The notes under the pieces: generated by a model
Told to the model about the DNA's origin: nothing
Seen by the model: only the letters and a program-made list of their open reading frames with translations
Database searches by the model: none
Position numbers and translations under genes: made by a program
Shown here: positions 29,052 through 40,265 of the stretch, piece after piece
Layout of the letters: the number at the start of each line of letters is the position of its first letter
How positions within the stretch are numbered: the first letter of the stretch is position 1
Assembly (NCBI GenBank): GCA_004154925.1
Contig: QJNS01000110.1
Span: forward strand, 1 to 64,000
Length of the DNA: 64,000 nt
Source: Monosporascus cannonballus
Lineage: Eukaryota; Ascomycota; Sordariomycetes; Xylariales
Direction of reading: 5' to 3'

Positions 29052-31754
29052 ATGCCATCATCCGTTGCTCGGCTACTCCCGCTCGGTCTTCTGGGCGTAC
29101 ACCGGGTGCTGGGCGCAGCTGCGTTTGATCCTCTTCAATATGTCGATCAGATGATTGGAAGCCGGAACGGGGGCAATATCTTTCCAGGGGCCACGCTCCC
29201 CTATGGTCTGGCGAAAGCCGTTGCCGATACGAACAGTCCGAGTAACCAAGGGGGATTTACTCTTGACGGTTATCCGGTCTCGGGGTTCTCTGTTCTCCAT
29301 GACTCAGGAACCGGCGGCTCCCCTTCCTTGGGCAACTTCCCCCTCTTTCCATACAGCAGCTGTCCCGACGGTGATCTGAACCGCTGCGATTTCCCGAAGA
29401 AGACTAGGGTGAATCATGGGATCTTCGACGCAGCCTCCGTCAAAGCACGTCCGGGATATTTCGGCATCACGCTCATTTCAGGCGCCGAGGCTGAGATGAC
29501 TACGACGCATCGCGCCGCCCTGTTCCGGTTCACCTTTCCTCGAACCGATCGCGAGGGGAACGCCTCTCATCCACTCATTCTGCAGGATCTCACGGACTTG
29601 TCTGACTCCAGGGAGGACAACGGAACGGTAACGGTTGATCCCCTCACGGGTCGAATTACAGGCAGCGCACGCTTCCGCGCGTCCTTTAGTAGAGGATACT
29701 ACAGCGCCTATTTCTGCACGGACTTCTCCGGCCCTGATATCCGCGACAGCGGAATCTTCGTTAACAGCCGCGCCAGCACTTCCGTAAAGACCCTGACGGT
29801 GTCTAGGGGGATCAACAACTATCCCTTACCCGGGGGCGCCTTCGTCCGCTTCGAATCCGCAGATACGCCCGTGCTCGCTCGCGTGGGTATCAGCTTCATC
29901 AGCTCCGAACAGGCCTGCAGGAACGCCGAGAGGGAGATCCCCGACTACAACTTTGGTGCTGTCGAGCAGGCTGCCGCCGACGCCTGGAAAGCAAAGCTCA
30001 GCCCAATCTCAGTGTCGGCTGGAGGCGGAGTCGACCGTTCACTCCTGACCAACTTCTACTCCGGGATCTACAGGACTATGGTGAATCCGCAGAACTACAC
30101 GGGCGAAAACCCATTCTGGGACCACGGGGAACCTTACTTCGATTCGTTCTATTGGTAGGCACTCAGTATTCCGGGGCTTATCTCCTCAGTGCTAATAAAG
30201 CCTCAGTTTGTGGGACAGCTTTCGATCTCAGATACCGTTGTTGACAATACTGGACCCTTCAGCGGTCGTTCAAATGATTCGCTCGTTGATCGATACCTAC
30301 AGGGCTGAAGGCTGGCTGCCAGATTGTCGCATGACCTTCTGCCAGGGGTATACACAGGTATAAGCAACATATTGCTCGATCGGTTGTGCACACCTAATGG
30401 CATATAGGGCGGCTCGAACGCGGATATTGTCCTTGCTGACGCTTATATAAAAGGCATCTCTGATGAAATAGATGTATGTAGACGATACAGGCCCCAATAT
30501 GCATGATTCTAACTACGACCCTAGTGGGAAGTGGGCTATGAAGCTGTAGTTAAAGACGCCGAGGTTGAGCCCTACGATTGGTCAAGTATGGGACGCGGCG
30601 GGCTGGATAGTTGGAAGGCACTTGGCTACATCCCCGTCCAGGACTTTGACTACAAAGGCTTCGGCACCTTCACGCGAAGCATTTCGAGGACGCTTGAATA
30701 CAGCTACAACGACTTTGCGATTTCTCAGATAGCCAAGGGGCTCAACAAGACCAGCGACATGGAGAAATATATAAATTCGAGTGGAAACTGGAGGAATCTT
30801 TTCAAGGCGGATCAGAAGTCGGCATTCGCTAATGGATCAGATACTGGCTTCGTGGGATTCTTTCAGCCACGCTTCCTGAACGAGACCTGGAATCACCAAG
30901 ATCCGCTCTGGTGCAGCGCTATTGACCGCTCCAGGGTTCAATGTTCGCTGACTGTCGGTGCGAAGGAGAGCTATGAAAGCAGCATCTGGGAGTACAGCTA
31001 GTGAGTAATATCGCATCGCTCCTCATAGTGTATCTCCACAGAAGTGACACGCCCGATAAGCTTCGTCCCCCATAACCAGGCGGACCTGACGACGCTCTTC
31101 GGCGGCCCCGCCGAGTTCGTGCGACGCCTCGACTTCCTGCATGACACGAACATCACATACATCGGCAACGAGCCCTCGTTCCTCACGGTATTCCAGTACC
31201 ACTACGCGGGGAGGCCGGCGCTCTCGGCGCTGCGCGCGCACGCCTACATCCCACGGTATTTCTCGACGACGCCCGGAGGCCTGCCCGGAAACGACGATAG
31301 CGGGGCGATGGGCTCCTTCGTCGCCTTCGCCATGATGGGCCTGTTCCCGAACCCGGGGCAGGACGTGTACCTCATCACACCGCCCTTCTTCGAGAGCGTC
31401 AACATCACTAGCCCGGCCACTGGCCGCACGGCACGCGTCCGCACAGTCAATTTCGACCCCTCCTACAAGAACCTCTACATCCAGAACGCCACCCTCGACG
31501 GCAGGCCCTACCCGAAGAACTGGCTTGACCACGGCTTCTTCACGCGGGGAGGGGAGCTGGTACTCACGCTCGGCGGAAACGAGAGCGCCTGGGGCACCGC
31601 CGTCGAGGACCTGCCGCCGAGCCTCGGCGAGTACGTCGGTTTCAACGGGACGGTCGCAGGTCGTGGGAGCGGGTGGAGGAGTGGTGGTGGCCCTGCTGCT
31701 GCTGCTGCCTCGCGATACCCCGGGAAGTTTGGGCTTCCATATAACTACGTCTGA
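29052..31754 (+). CDS. GH92 alpha-mannosidase, secreted, five exons (829 aa)
   Basis: GH92 enzymes are calcium-dependent exo-alpha-mannosidases, mostly alpha-1,2, that trim mannose from glycans. The frame is rebuilt from exons 29052-30154, 30207-30357, 30408-30473, 30525-31000 and 31061-31754. The sum is 2490 nt, a multiple of three, with every junction restoring family sequence. Introns are 50-60 bp, start GTAGGC, GTATAA, GTATGT and GTGAGT, and mostly hold a CTAAT/CTAAC branch-like site. A signal peptide is followed by FDPLQYVDQMIGSRNGGNIF (25-44). Further blocks are the LWDSFR region (about 370), EGWLPDCRM, VEPYDWSS, SSIWEYSYFVPHN with the likely acid Glu591, GNEPSFLTVFQYHYAG, and PGNDDSGAMGSF with Asp677/Asp678 as base candidates. 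Length fits the family. The C-terminus ends in a Gly/Ala-rich tail. Confidence 0.9.
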
Positions 31755-34161
31755 CGTCTAGTTGGCTCGCTACGGTGCTTTCGCAATAGCTTTAGACAAT
31801 ATGATAGTGAAGTAATGATAGTCAGGGAGAATAATGACACTTGTGTTGATTGAGTTGTCCCCCGTTTCGTTGTTTCCAACCGACCTGATTACCTCGTTAG
31901 TGCTTACCTGCTGTCAGAATCGGGGTTGGTTAAAGGAGGTCGTCTTCTTCGAGCCTTATACGGCCTTCTAGGGTCCGAAACGTACAGGGAATGTTCTAAA
32001 ATGTCAGCTATACCGATGTAAGGCTGCCGTATTATCAGATTTATGGCCAATATACTTGCCGGTAGCGTGCATAAGTAACCAAGGGGGTGGGGTTACTCGA
32101 AAATGGTTGTTATTCTCGCCAGTTTTGCGTTGCGGCGGAAAATAGATCATGATGCACATCGCCCAGAACCAGCAGCTAAACAAGACGTATCCCCAGAGTT
32201 ACTCCAGCTTGCCGCCATCATGAGGTTTGTCCATGACGCCACCCCGCAGGATACCTGTGAATTGCATTGCCCACATGTGGAAAGCAACTCATACATGTTG
32301 TAGGACGCGGGGCAGGGGTCCGGTGCCGTCGCCAAACCGCCTTTAACTACATCTCCGGGGGGCTTAGGCGGCTTTCTTCAACAAGCCCTCAACTCTGTCA
32401 TCGGGCTAGGCTCCGCGGGACGCTCAGGTATCCGCTCGAGCACCCGGCCGCGTCGTCCCTCGTGCGACCGCCGAGGCGCTTACTTCCTTCTGGGAACGGT
32501 CCCAGCCGCATTCACACGGCAGTGGGAACCGGCCGCCGCGCCGGGAGAAACCCGTAATAACACCGCCTTCGTCGTCGAATCCGGATCGGTGCCCGTCGCC
32601 AGATCGACGACACTTGCCCTGCGTGGCGGCGGCGATGTCGAGCAGGTAAGATGTCGAGACTGGAGACTACCGTATGCGGAAGGCCGCCGATGGTCGAAAA
32701 AGCAAGGCGTGGCGGTGGCTGCGGCCTTCACTTTCTCTCGCGGCTGGCTCTGTTCTGAGTGAGCCATCTCAGGTTAATTGTGTCTAAGGATGCTGCTCCG
32801 TCTCAGATGAATCTATGTATAAGCTCCAGCTCCACAGCAAGGCGGGGGAAGCGTATTAAAACGGCTTCTTCCTGTATCAGGCCGCTCCAGACATACGTGC
32901 ACAGTAAATGAGCACCAGCAGAATAGACGATATTGAGTGACACCAATCAGCAGGCTTAGGTGCGGCGACTGATAAAGATGGGGGGCGTCCTTGTGCTAAT
33001 CCCACATCGCGTAGGCTTGCGATCCGCGGCTGGTCTCCATTTCACTGGACTCCCATATAAGGTATTCATGACACTGCATGGTTGACGGAAGACTCCAGGG
33101 TATATAGGAGTTCACGCTGAACGGACGTCACGGAATAGAATGATATTATAAACAAGAGAGGTCGATGTGCGCCGGAAAGAGAGCCTTGAAACTCCCAAAA
33201 AGGTCTGTATTCAATGCCGCGGGCCGCCCTGCCGAGCCCTGGTGACGCTTCACCTATGTTATGGTATATATTTATATGCAGTTTTGCGTGGATACCTCCG
33301 CGGGGAAACCGGTAACATCAAGACAGCAAATAGGATAATCGGAAAGAGATAAACAGGAACGCCATGTGGTATGCAGTAGATGACTCGAGCCTCCTGCAAG
33401 CCCGTCCCGCCATGAGCCTCTCCCAGTCCCAATCCCGGAGCATCCTAGAACTCCTGACGCAAAAACAAGTCCAGAAATTATCGTACGTGAGAATCAGAAT
33501 CTGCAGCACCGAGTTCGTCCCGGTGGCGATGGTGAGCCCCTGGGTCTCTGGGGATGAGCAGTACAAAGGAGCCCTGTAGACCGAGCGCCTTCATCTCTTA
33601 CATTAGCCCCTTACTACTACAAGGACTGAAGAATCAAGCTTCGTTCATCTTGTCGCTAAACATGGTAAAAGGGTGGATGTACAATCCGACATAGTCATCC
33701 AAACAGCAACCGCAAGTCGGGTGTAAAATCGCTTGGTGTTGGTCTCAGATGGTCTATTTGCGATGATTGCCATAGTCAAAACGGCAGGATAATTTAAATG
33801 GGTATATACGACGACGCTTGCGGAGGCCCTAGCCGGCTAGAGACTTGCTCAGACCGGCGGCCAGCCAGTCTCTGAGCAGGTGAGCCATAGGCTCCGCCTG
33901 CCTCTTAAGAGCGTTGCAAGGTGTGGAGATATGGGAGGAGTTGTCGAAAAACAAGGCGATCGCCCACATACTATGGGGTGGCTGGCTCCAAGAGAGGGAA
34001 GTATGCGTCGAGATAATGTTAGCCATTGACCTCCTAAGCTTTGCCAAGCCTAACTGCAAACGGAAATCAATGTATGACTGGGCAGCGAAAGCGTGGATCG
34101 ACGAAAGCACGCCGGAACGACATAGGAGGCTTCAAAGCCTGCAAGGGATATGGCGAGTTGC
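31755..34161. other. intergenic region between GH92 and the Zn2Cys6 regulator
   Basis: There is no convincing complete gene. A GC-rich patch at 32300-32770 holds a coding-like plus-strand frame, listed separately. A GATATTATAAACAAGAGAGG motif at about 33142 nearly repeats one near 26440. The two bordering genes converge on this interval, so it holds both 3' ends. Confidence 0.4.
32304..32762 (+). other. coding-like open frame without a start codon
   Basis: This frame is open for 152 codons and directly follows a TAG that could be a splice acceptor (TGTTG-TAG). It contains CAG|GTAAGA at 32645 as a strong donor. The text (GGLGGFLQQALNSVIGLGSA and NNTAFVVESGSVPVARSTTL) looks more protein-like than the neighbourhood. 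It may be an exon of an unrecognised gene or a decayed one. No ATG begins it and no family was recognised. Confidence 0.25.
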
Positions 34162-36647
34162 TCAAGCGCATGAGAAGTCAAGGCCAAGGCTTCTCGCGAC
34201 GCCCTGCCAGTCCCAGACACGAGCCCAGTCGCCAGCATCCATGAGTTTCCAGACTTCCTCGAGAAGCTCTAGGACGAGCTCACAATTGCGTAACCCTGTG
34301 TAACCCCGGACAGCGCGCACCGCTGCGCGGATTCTTTCTCGTTGCTCGGGAGCAAAGGATGCGCAGCCGATGATGACGCAAGGCACAAGGAGCAGAGTCT
34401 GAACTGGGTCGCTGGGTTTGAAAGAACATATTATATCTAGGCACTCTTCGACAACGACCGTTAAACCGGAGTCATGATGAGGGGGTAATCGGATGGGAGG
34501 AGGCGAATCGGCACGAGACGGTGTGCTATGACCGCTGTTTGGTCGATCGGTCGGCGGCGTGTGCATTGGTTGCTGCTGTGGCACCAATTGAGACTTGGAG
34601 GCGGTGGGTGCGAGCCTCTGAATTGAACAGTTAAGAGGGGTCGGTGGTGATGGCGACGAGGATGGTGGCGGGTGTATAGTTCTGTGCAAGTATACCCACA
34701 CCATCTTCTTGTAAAGGCAACCAACTCGGTCACGGCTGTCCCCTGGCGGCCAGTGGGGTTGCCACTCATCAAGTGCGTTATATATAGGGACAGTTCTATA
34801 TATCAATTGGTAATTGAAAGGAGGATCAATGCCTGCAGCCATGTTCGCTCTTATGTCGTTCCGTATGGATGTGATCTGGCATAGGTACTTGAATAAGCCG
34901 TCGCCAACGCCGATGAGTCGGGCTGGCTCGATCGGTAGCCAAGGCGCCCAATCCTCCAGTGCCAAGCGCGGCTTGTGCATGTCGGGGTAATGTATTAATT
35001 CGTCGGCGAAGACTCGATATTGAAAGAACTCGGTGACGAAGACGAGGAACGCCGAGTCGCTTGGCGGATTGTCGGCTATGAGGTGCTTATAAGCCTCAAG
35101 ATGGACGCGATGCTCGCCGCTACGACTACCCTCCGCCACGGTCTGAATGAGAAGACAGAGCATCTGACCATAGCGAACGGAGAGGTTCACCTCAGCACCA
35201 TTGCCATCGCTCTTACGCTCACGGTCTATGTCCTCGTGGAACTTCTTCATTGCCGCTGTGTGATGGAATTCGGACCGCTCGAGAAGTGATGCTAAGCTGA
35301 CCTTGGGATGTGTCTCCAATATCTTCTTGCCATACGGAGCATCGTAGTCGATGTGACGGCTGGCCATCGAAAGGATCGAGTGCATGAGACCACCATTCTC
35401 CACAGCCATGGGAAGCAACATCTCTTTGAACGCGTTCTTGTGCTCACTCTCCACGGTGAGCACGCCGCTCACATAATTCATGTAGTGATCGAGAAACACA
35501 ATATCTTCGGGTGTCTCGACCCCCCGGAAAATCGGCCGTAGAGTAATAAGTGGACGTGTTTGTTTCATCCTTTGCTCTATATCTCGGGTTAAGCGCGGAA
35601 ATCCAAAGGTCGAGTCGTAGCGAGTACCTTCTTCCGCCTTTTCCCTCCCGCTCTTCCATATCTGCCTCTCGTGATATCCTTCGCAGACCACAGCATTCTT
35701 CTCGCAATTCATGCCTCGGATGCGTTAGACGCTATGTCAAGGCTAGGGCGATTCATACTTACATCGCGGTTTTGCTTCGTCACATTTCTTCTTCCGTTTA
35801 CGGCAGGTGATACCTACACAATCCCATCAGTAGCTAGACTAACAAAGATGGCGCCTGCACCCCGATCCGAACCAAGAGACGAGAAACACTTCCGCGTGGG
35901 AAACATAGTGTCCTAGGACCAAACGGCGGCGACATGAGTTGGGGACCATATGCACTACTGACATCCAGTTTTCGATCGCCCCTTCGCGACTTTGTTGGTT
36001 GCAGTCGGTTGTGTGATGGGATGCTTCCTCGGTCGACCTCTTGGCCGTTTAGCTTTTGGTTGGAACGGCACCCCGCTTTCAATTTCCGATCCTACTAGAC
36101 GCGGCGCCTCTTTGATGTTGTTCATGTTGAATTTGTCATCATCGGAAGGCTCTATCTTGGGCACGGCCAACACATCATCCGGGCCATGCTCCCATTGCGT
36201 CTCTTGCTCGGCATCTCCCGCTTCGGCATCTTCGCTATAGCTCGTGCTCCAAGAGTCTGCACACGAAGACGTAGCCGAGTGTATCATCGGTGGGAGGGTA
36301 GCACCGGTCACCCTCTCGTGTGCAGGTGCATCACATTCCGTACTTATAGGAGACAGCTGTCCAGTGTCCATCCTAGCAGTCGTTGCTGAAGCTGTCCATA
36401 ATGCGGATTGAGGGATAGCCATTGACGAACCACCCTCCGAGGCCATGCTATGACTGCCCGACCATGTCAGATCTCGATCCTCTGGCACGACGGACGACAT
36501 TTGGCAATACATGGCTCGCAACTCGAGACCATTCCCACGAGAAGCGGCAGCGACGCACCGTTCTCTAGCAGATGGCTGTGATAGGACGAAAGAAACTGGA
36601 CTAGGTAGGATAATGGACGCGAGCAGCTTTAGGTAGCCCTGCCTCAA
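34162..36647 (-). CDS. Zn2Cys6 transcription factor with AT-hook (762 aa, three exons)
   Basis: Exons are 36647-35963, 35813-35763 and 35714-34162, totalling 2289 nt, a multiple of three. Introns of 149 and 48 bp begin GTCAGT and GTAAGT and end TAG and GAG|GC. Splicing assembles one zinc cluster with spacing C229-x2-C232-x6-C239-x6-C246-x2-C249-x6-C256, and both junctions split Cys codons. Just before it is a basic AT-hook, KRPRGRPRKHP (about 200-210). The rest (about 270-760) matches the fungal-specific regulatory region of the C6 family (Fungal_trans_2/DUF3468 type): VFLDHYMNYVSGVLTVE, AVENGGLMHSILSMASRH. It is a nuclear regulator. The start may be Met46 or Met50 (36512 or 36500), since the first 45 residues read poorly. 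The GH79/GH92 genes nearby are possible targets, by position only. Confidence 0.88.
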
Positions 36648-39600
36648 AGCTACGAAGCTATCCTGTGGCGTGGGTGTAACAAAGAAGCGGAGATGGCGTT
36701 GAGCTGATTCAAAACGGCCCCCGCTGTTGAAAGGTAGACCGAAGCCAACATCGGCTGTCTAGGCAGATAGTTGGGGATAAGAAAAGCGAATAGTGATAGT
36801 TAGGTACGGTCCAAGCGAAGCTGCAGTAGAGAATTTTTCTCTCACCGACCGCAAGAAAGGGTGAGATCAACAGGATAAGAAGGGTTTGATGAACGTTGGT
36901 AGAAGTGGAGAGGTCTTATTTGGCTCGTAGATGTGTTATCGTGGGGCCGCTAGCGGAACACCACGATGGGGGGCGGAAGATGCACATCAATGTACGTATG
37001 CAGCGTACGAGTAATAATGGTTAATTAGACCAAAGACGCGCAGGGTTGGGACAAATTGAAGGAGGGATGAGAAGACAATGATGAGCACAATGCTCTCGAC
37101 TCTGAAGCGAGGTGCTCCACTCCAACTTTCAAGCCCTTGTTGTCCGGCGAGAAACCAACCGCAGGCTATTGAGGCTTGCAAGGAGCCCGAAGAGGATGAG
37201 GAATGCATAAGACATACATACCTAACAGGCAATATTAGGGTGAAGTTCACAAATGCCCATAACCTACTTCAGATTTTCACACCAAAGACGTCGAAGTTGC
37301 AAGTGTGTCCCCGAGGTACAGCCACCTTTCGGTAGGGTCCCTCGCACACGAAGGAGCCGGCGAATGGTGACACGAGGTGGCAGAAAGATACAAGCACAGC
37401 TCAAGAGTTGGTGAAGAGTGGACATAACGATGGCGGATTCAACTGGGACAGGGTTTGGTCCTTGGCACCTCTCGACCCCATGTCGCTCCCTCGCAGACCC
37501 CATGGACGCCTCCACCACCCTACGATCTTAATGGCAGCCTCTGCAGTAGTGGGGCCCTTTGAACGACCAGCGGGTACTTGGCGATACCCTAGGAGCCGAG
37601 CACGGTAATCTTAACTGTTCGCTATATCGATATGTGTCCACCGTACTTCAACCTCAGACACATATGTGCAGTAATAAAGTGGGAAGACGCTATTTGCTCA
37701 GCAGAGGAGCTTGTGGAAATGAAACCCCAAGCCAAACAACCCGTCTTCGTCCATGCATTTGTCAGGTTCTAGAAGCCTCCGCTTCTGCACCTAAGGGAAG
37801 GCACATCGGCTTTGTCTGGCATGCATAGAACACGATGCCACGCTATCCCGTTTCCGAAGGTAGCAATCGCTAGGCAACGGGATTGTTCATGGTCAAAAGG
37901 GATTGCGGCTCGACCTAGCATGATATCCAGATGGAGCCAGGCCAGGCCTGGTCCCACTGCAAGTCCAGTGTCGTCTGGGTGGTTGTGCGGATAAATTGAG
38001 ACTCAAGATATCAATCCGTCCTCGAGTTGCAACATGGAATACCTGTAGTTATAGAGCAGCACATGATAAGTCCAACCCTGAAGGGTTTCTTTCCATGTCC
38101 AGCAACTGCTAAAGAAACTAGCAGCCCCGAGGCTCATAGAGCACCCAGGTTTGTAAATGTTAACAGGCTGGCTAACAGAAACCATGAACGATCGCGCAGA
38201 TAAAGTGTGTCTCGGTGAAACACGATCTATAGCTAGGTCAGACCTTAAGTGAACAGTTGAAATATAAGGTGCCTAGCCACGGCATTCTCAAATGATATCA
38301 TCATCGTGGGGGTTATGGTTCGATTGAACCCCATCTGTACCTTCATTGCGCCAAGCCAGCGAGTGCGCCCATCATGTCAAATCGTTAATCGACGGGAGCT
38401 AAACGTTTTCTGGCAACCCAACTCTAATCATCGTTACCCCCAACAATCAACCTCGGTAAAGGATTAAGAATGGTACTTCTGCTTTTAAACATACTTTCAA
38501 CAGCTGCCAGTACGAGGATCGGAGTTAGAGTTAAAGATAAGTCCGGGTTACGTGGTCGGGGTTAGGGTTATGCATCGGGGGTCTGAGGGCCGGCAAAAGA
38601 CACTTTATTGATATGGATGGCCTTGATGTTGCGATGATGGCGGTGGTAGTATTGGTAGTAATGTTACGGTAGTTGTACCCGCCCTGCTCCGGTGAGTGCA
38701 CTTAGCCAGTATGGGGAAAATGAGAATTCGTAGGGTTGCCAAAGAGCGTTTAGTTCCGGTCAATTTACGATTCGGCATGGTCGAGGGAGCCGGGCGCTTG
38801 ATTGACCCCCATGTGCCACTTTACTGTATCGCACTGATATTTGAGAACTGACGGCGGCGGAGAAGGTCGCAATGCTAGTCGTCGACATCCCTATCTTCTT
38901 CTACCATATGCTGCGAAAACACGGACACGGCTGGCCGAAGTAGATGCATGCTGACAGTACGGCTGGATTGACTGGTGTAGAAAATAGGTACCGGGTTGAA
39001 ACGGCGAAGGTGGGAAAAGTTGGCAACCCACGCTAAGTGAATTGGTCGGAGATCCCGGATCTCACTTCCGACCCCCGCAAATGCATCCTGGGAGTCTGAT
39101 TCTAGGGTTGGACCGGCGGGCATCAATGCTTCGTGCATAACGTGGATCTACGCACATATCATGTATAAACGGACGCATATTACATATGTTTTACGTTCCA
39201 TGCGGCTTCAAGCATCTATCCCCACAGGCATACACAGCATACATGCACGCAGATGTATTAAAACTTTATATGCCTGGTCATTGCATGCTTATACACCGCG
39301 CCCACTTTATGGCACCTCATTTAGGGATACACAGGTACTGGGTTACATACATGGACATGTGTATATACCTGTACGCCACTAACCCCGTACACAGGGTATT
39401 AAGGGGTTAACGTCTAAAGCTTGCAGCAATTGGTATCGATGCCTTTCTCACACACAGGTGTACATTAGGTAAATAGTAATGTCAGACTGTTCCCACATAC
39501 CCAGTTAAGGAATCACAATCGCCAATAATCCCCATATTATCCACAGGGCTGCGCGCCTAACTTCACGAGGCTATGTTCCTAGGTAGCCGGAATACGGTAA

Positions 39601-40237
39601 CGACATCGGGTCTTCCAGCCATTCACCAACACGTCTTCCTTCCGTCGGTATAAGTAGAGAATATGATACGTCCTTTCCAGCACCTCATCGTAGCCTCACT
39701 TGTTTAGCTACTCACCTCCTAGGTAAGGTAGGTAACAGTCAGCAAATTCGGCCTTCCGCATTCCCGTCTCTGTCACATGTAATGCGCCAGCTAGGGCATA
39801 ATATATCTATTCGGTTCGTGTTACCAATAAAGCCGGTGTTACTTATCAGTACTACCGTCAGCGACCGACTTGGATGCTTTCAAGTGGTTAAGGCTTCCCG
39901 ACGTTCCATCCTCCTTCGGCCCGAGAGCTGTGCTTACATGGCGGGCAGATGGTCACCCGGGTGACGACCTGTAAGGAGTCCCAACTTTTGCCCTTCCGAT
40001 ACCTGTCAGATACCTCAGTCTCGCTCAAGAGATCGTCATGGGCTCGTTCGCGAGAGAATCTTGAAGATCACATTTTCGTCCAGCGAGTAACAAGGTTCCC
40101 CGCAGTATCATCACTGTCCGGTCTCCGGGGCTTCGGCAGGCGGACGCCGGGTAGGGATGCCAATCTCAATTGTAGGGGAGGATGAGCCCATGAGCCATGC
40201 CCAATTCAAGATGGCTAATAGTTGCCAAGTGCAGTGT
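36648..40237. other. gene-poor region, part 1
   Basis: Composition is normal but no ORF over about 90 codons is convincing on either strand, and no known domain is seen. The first few hundred bases are the promoter of the regulator gene. GGGGTTAGGGTTA at 38558-38570 is a two-unit telomere-like motif. An inverted pair GGGGTT...AACCCC lies at about 38308-38331. Confidence 0.4.
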
Positions 40238-40265
40238 CCCTCCCTCCCCTCTCCCCTCCCCACCC
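40238..40265 (-). other. G-quadruplex-type motif
   Basis: The minus strand carries GGGG-A-GGGG-AGA-GGGG-A-GGG, meeting the four-G-run pattern with loops of one to three bases. The plus strand is an uninterrupted pyrimidine tract. It lies in the gene-poor region, so any role is unknown. Confidence 0.6.

Noticed and set aside
38308..38331. GGTTCGATTGAACCCC as a box B or terminator
   Set aside because: It is a simple inverted repeat in a gene-poor area; no tRNA arms or adjacent gene end support a function.
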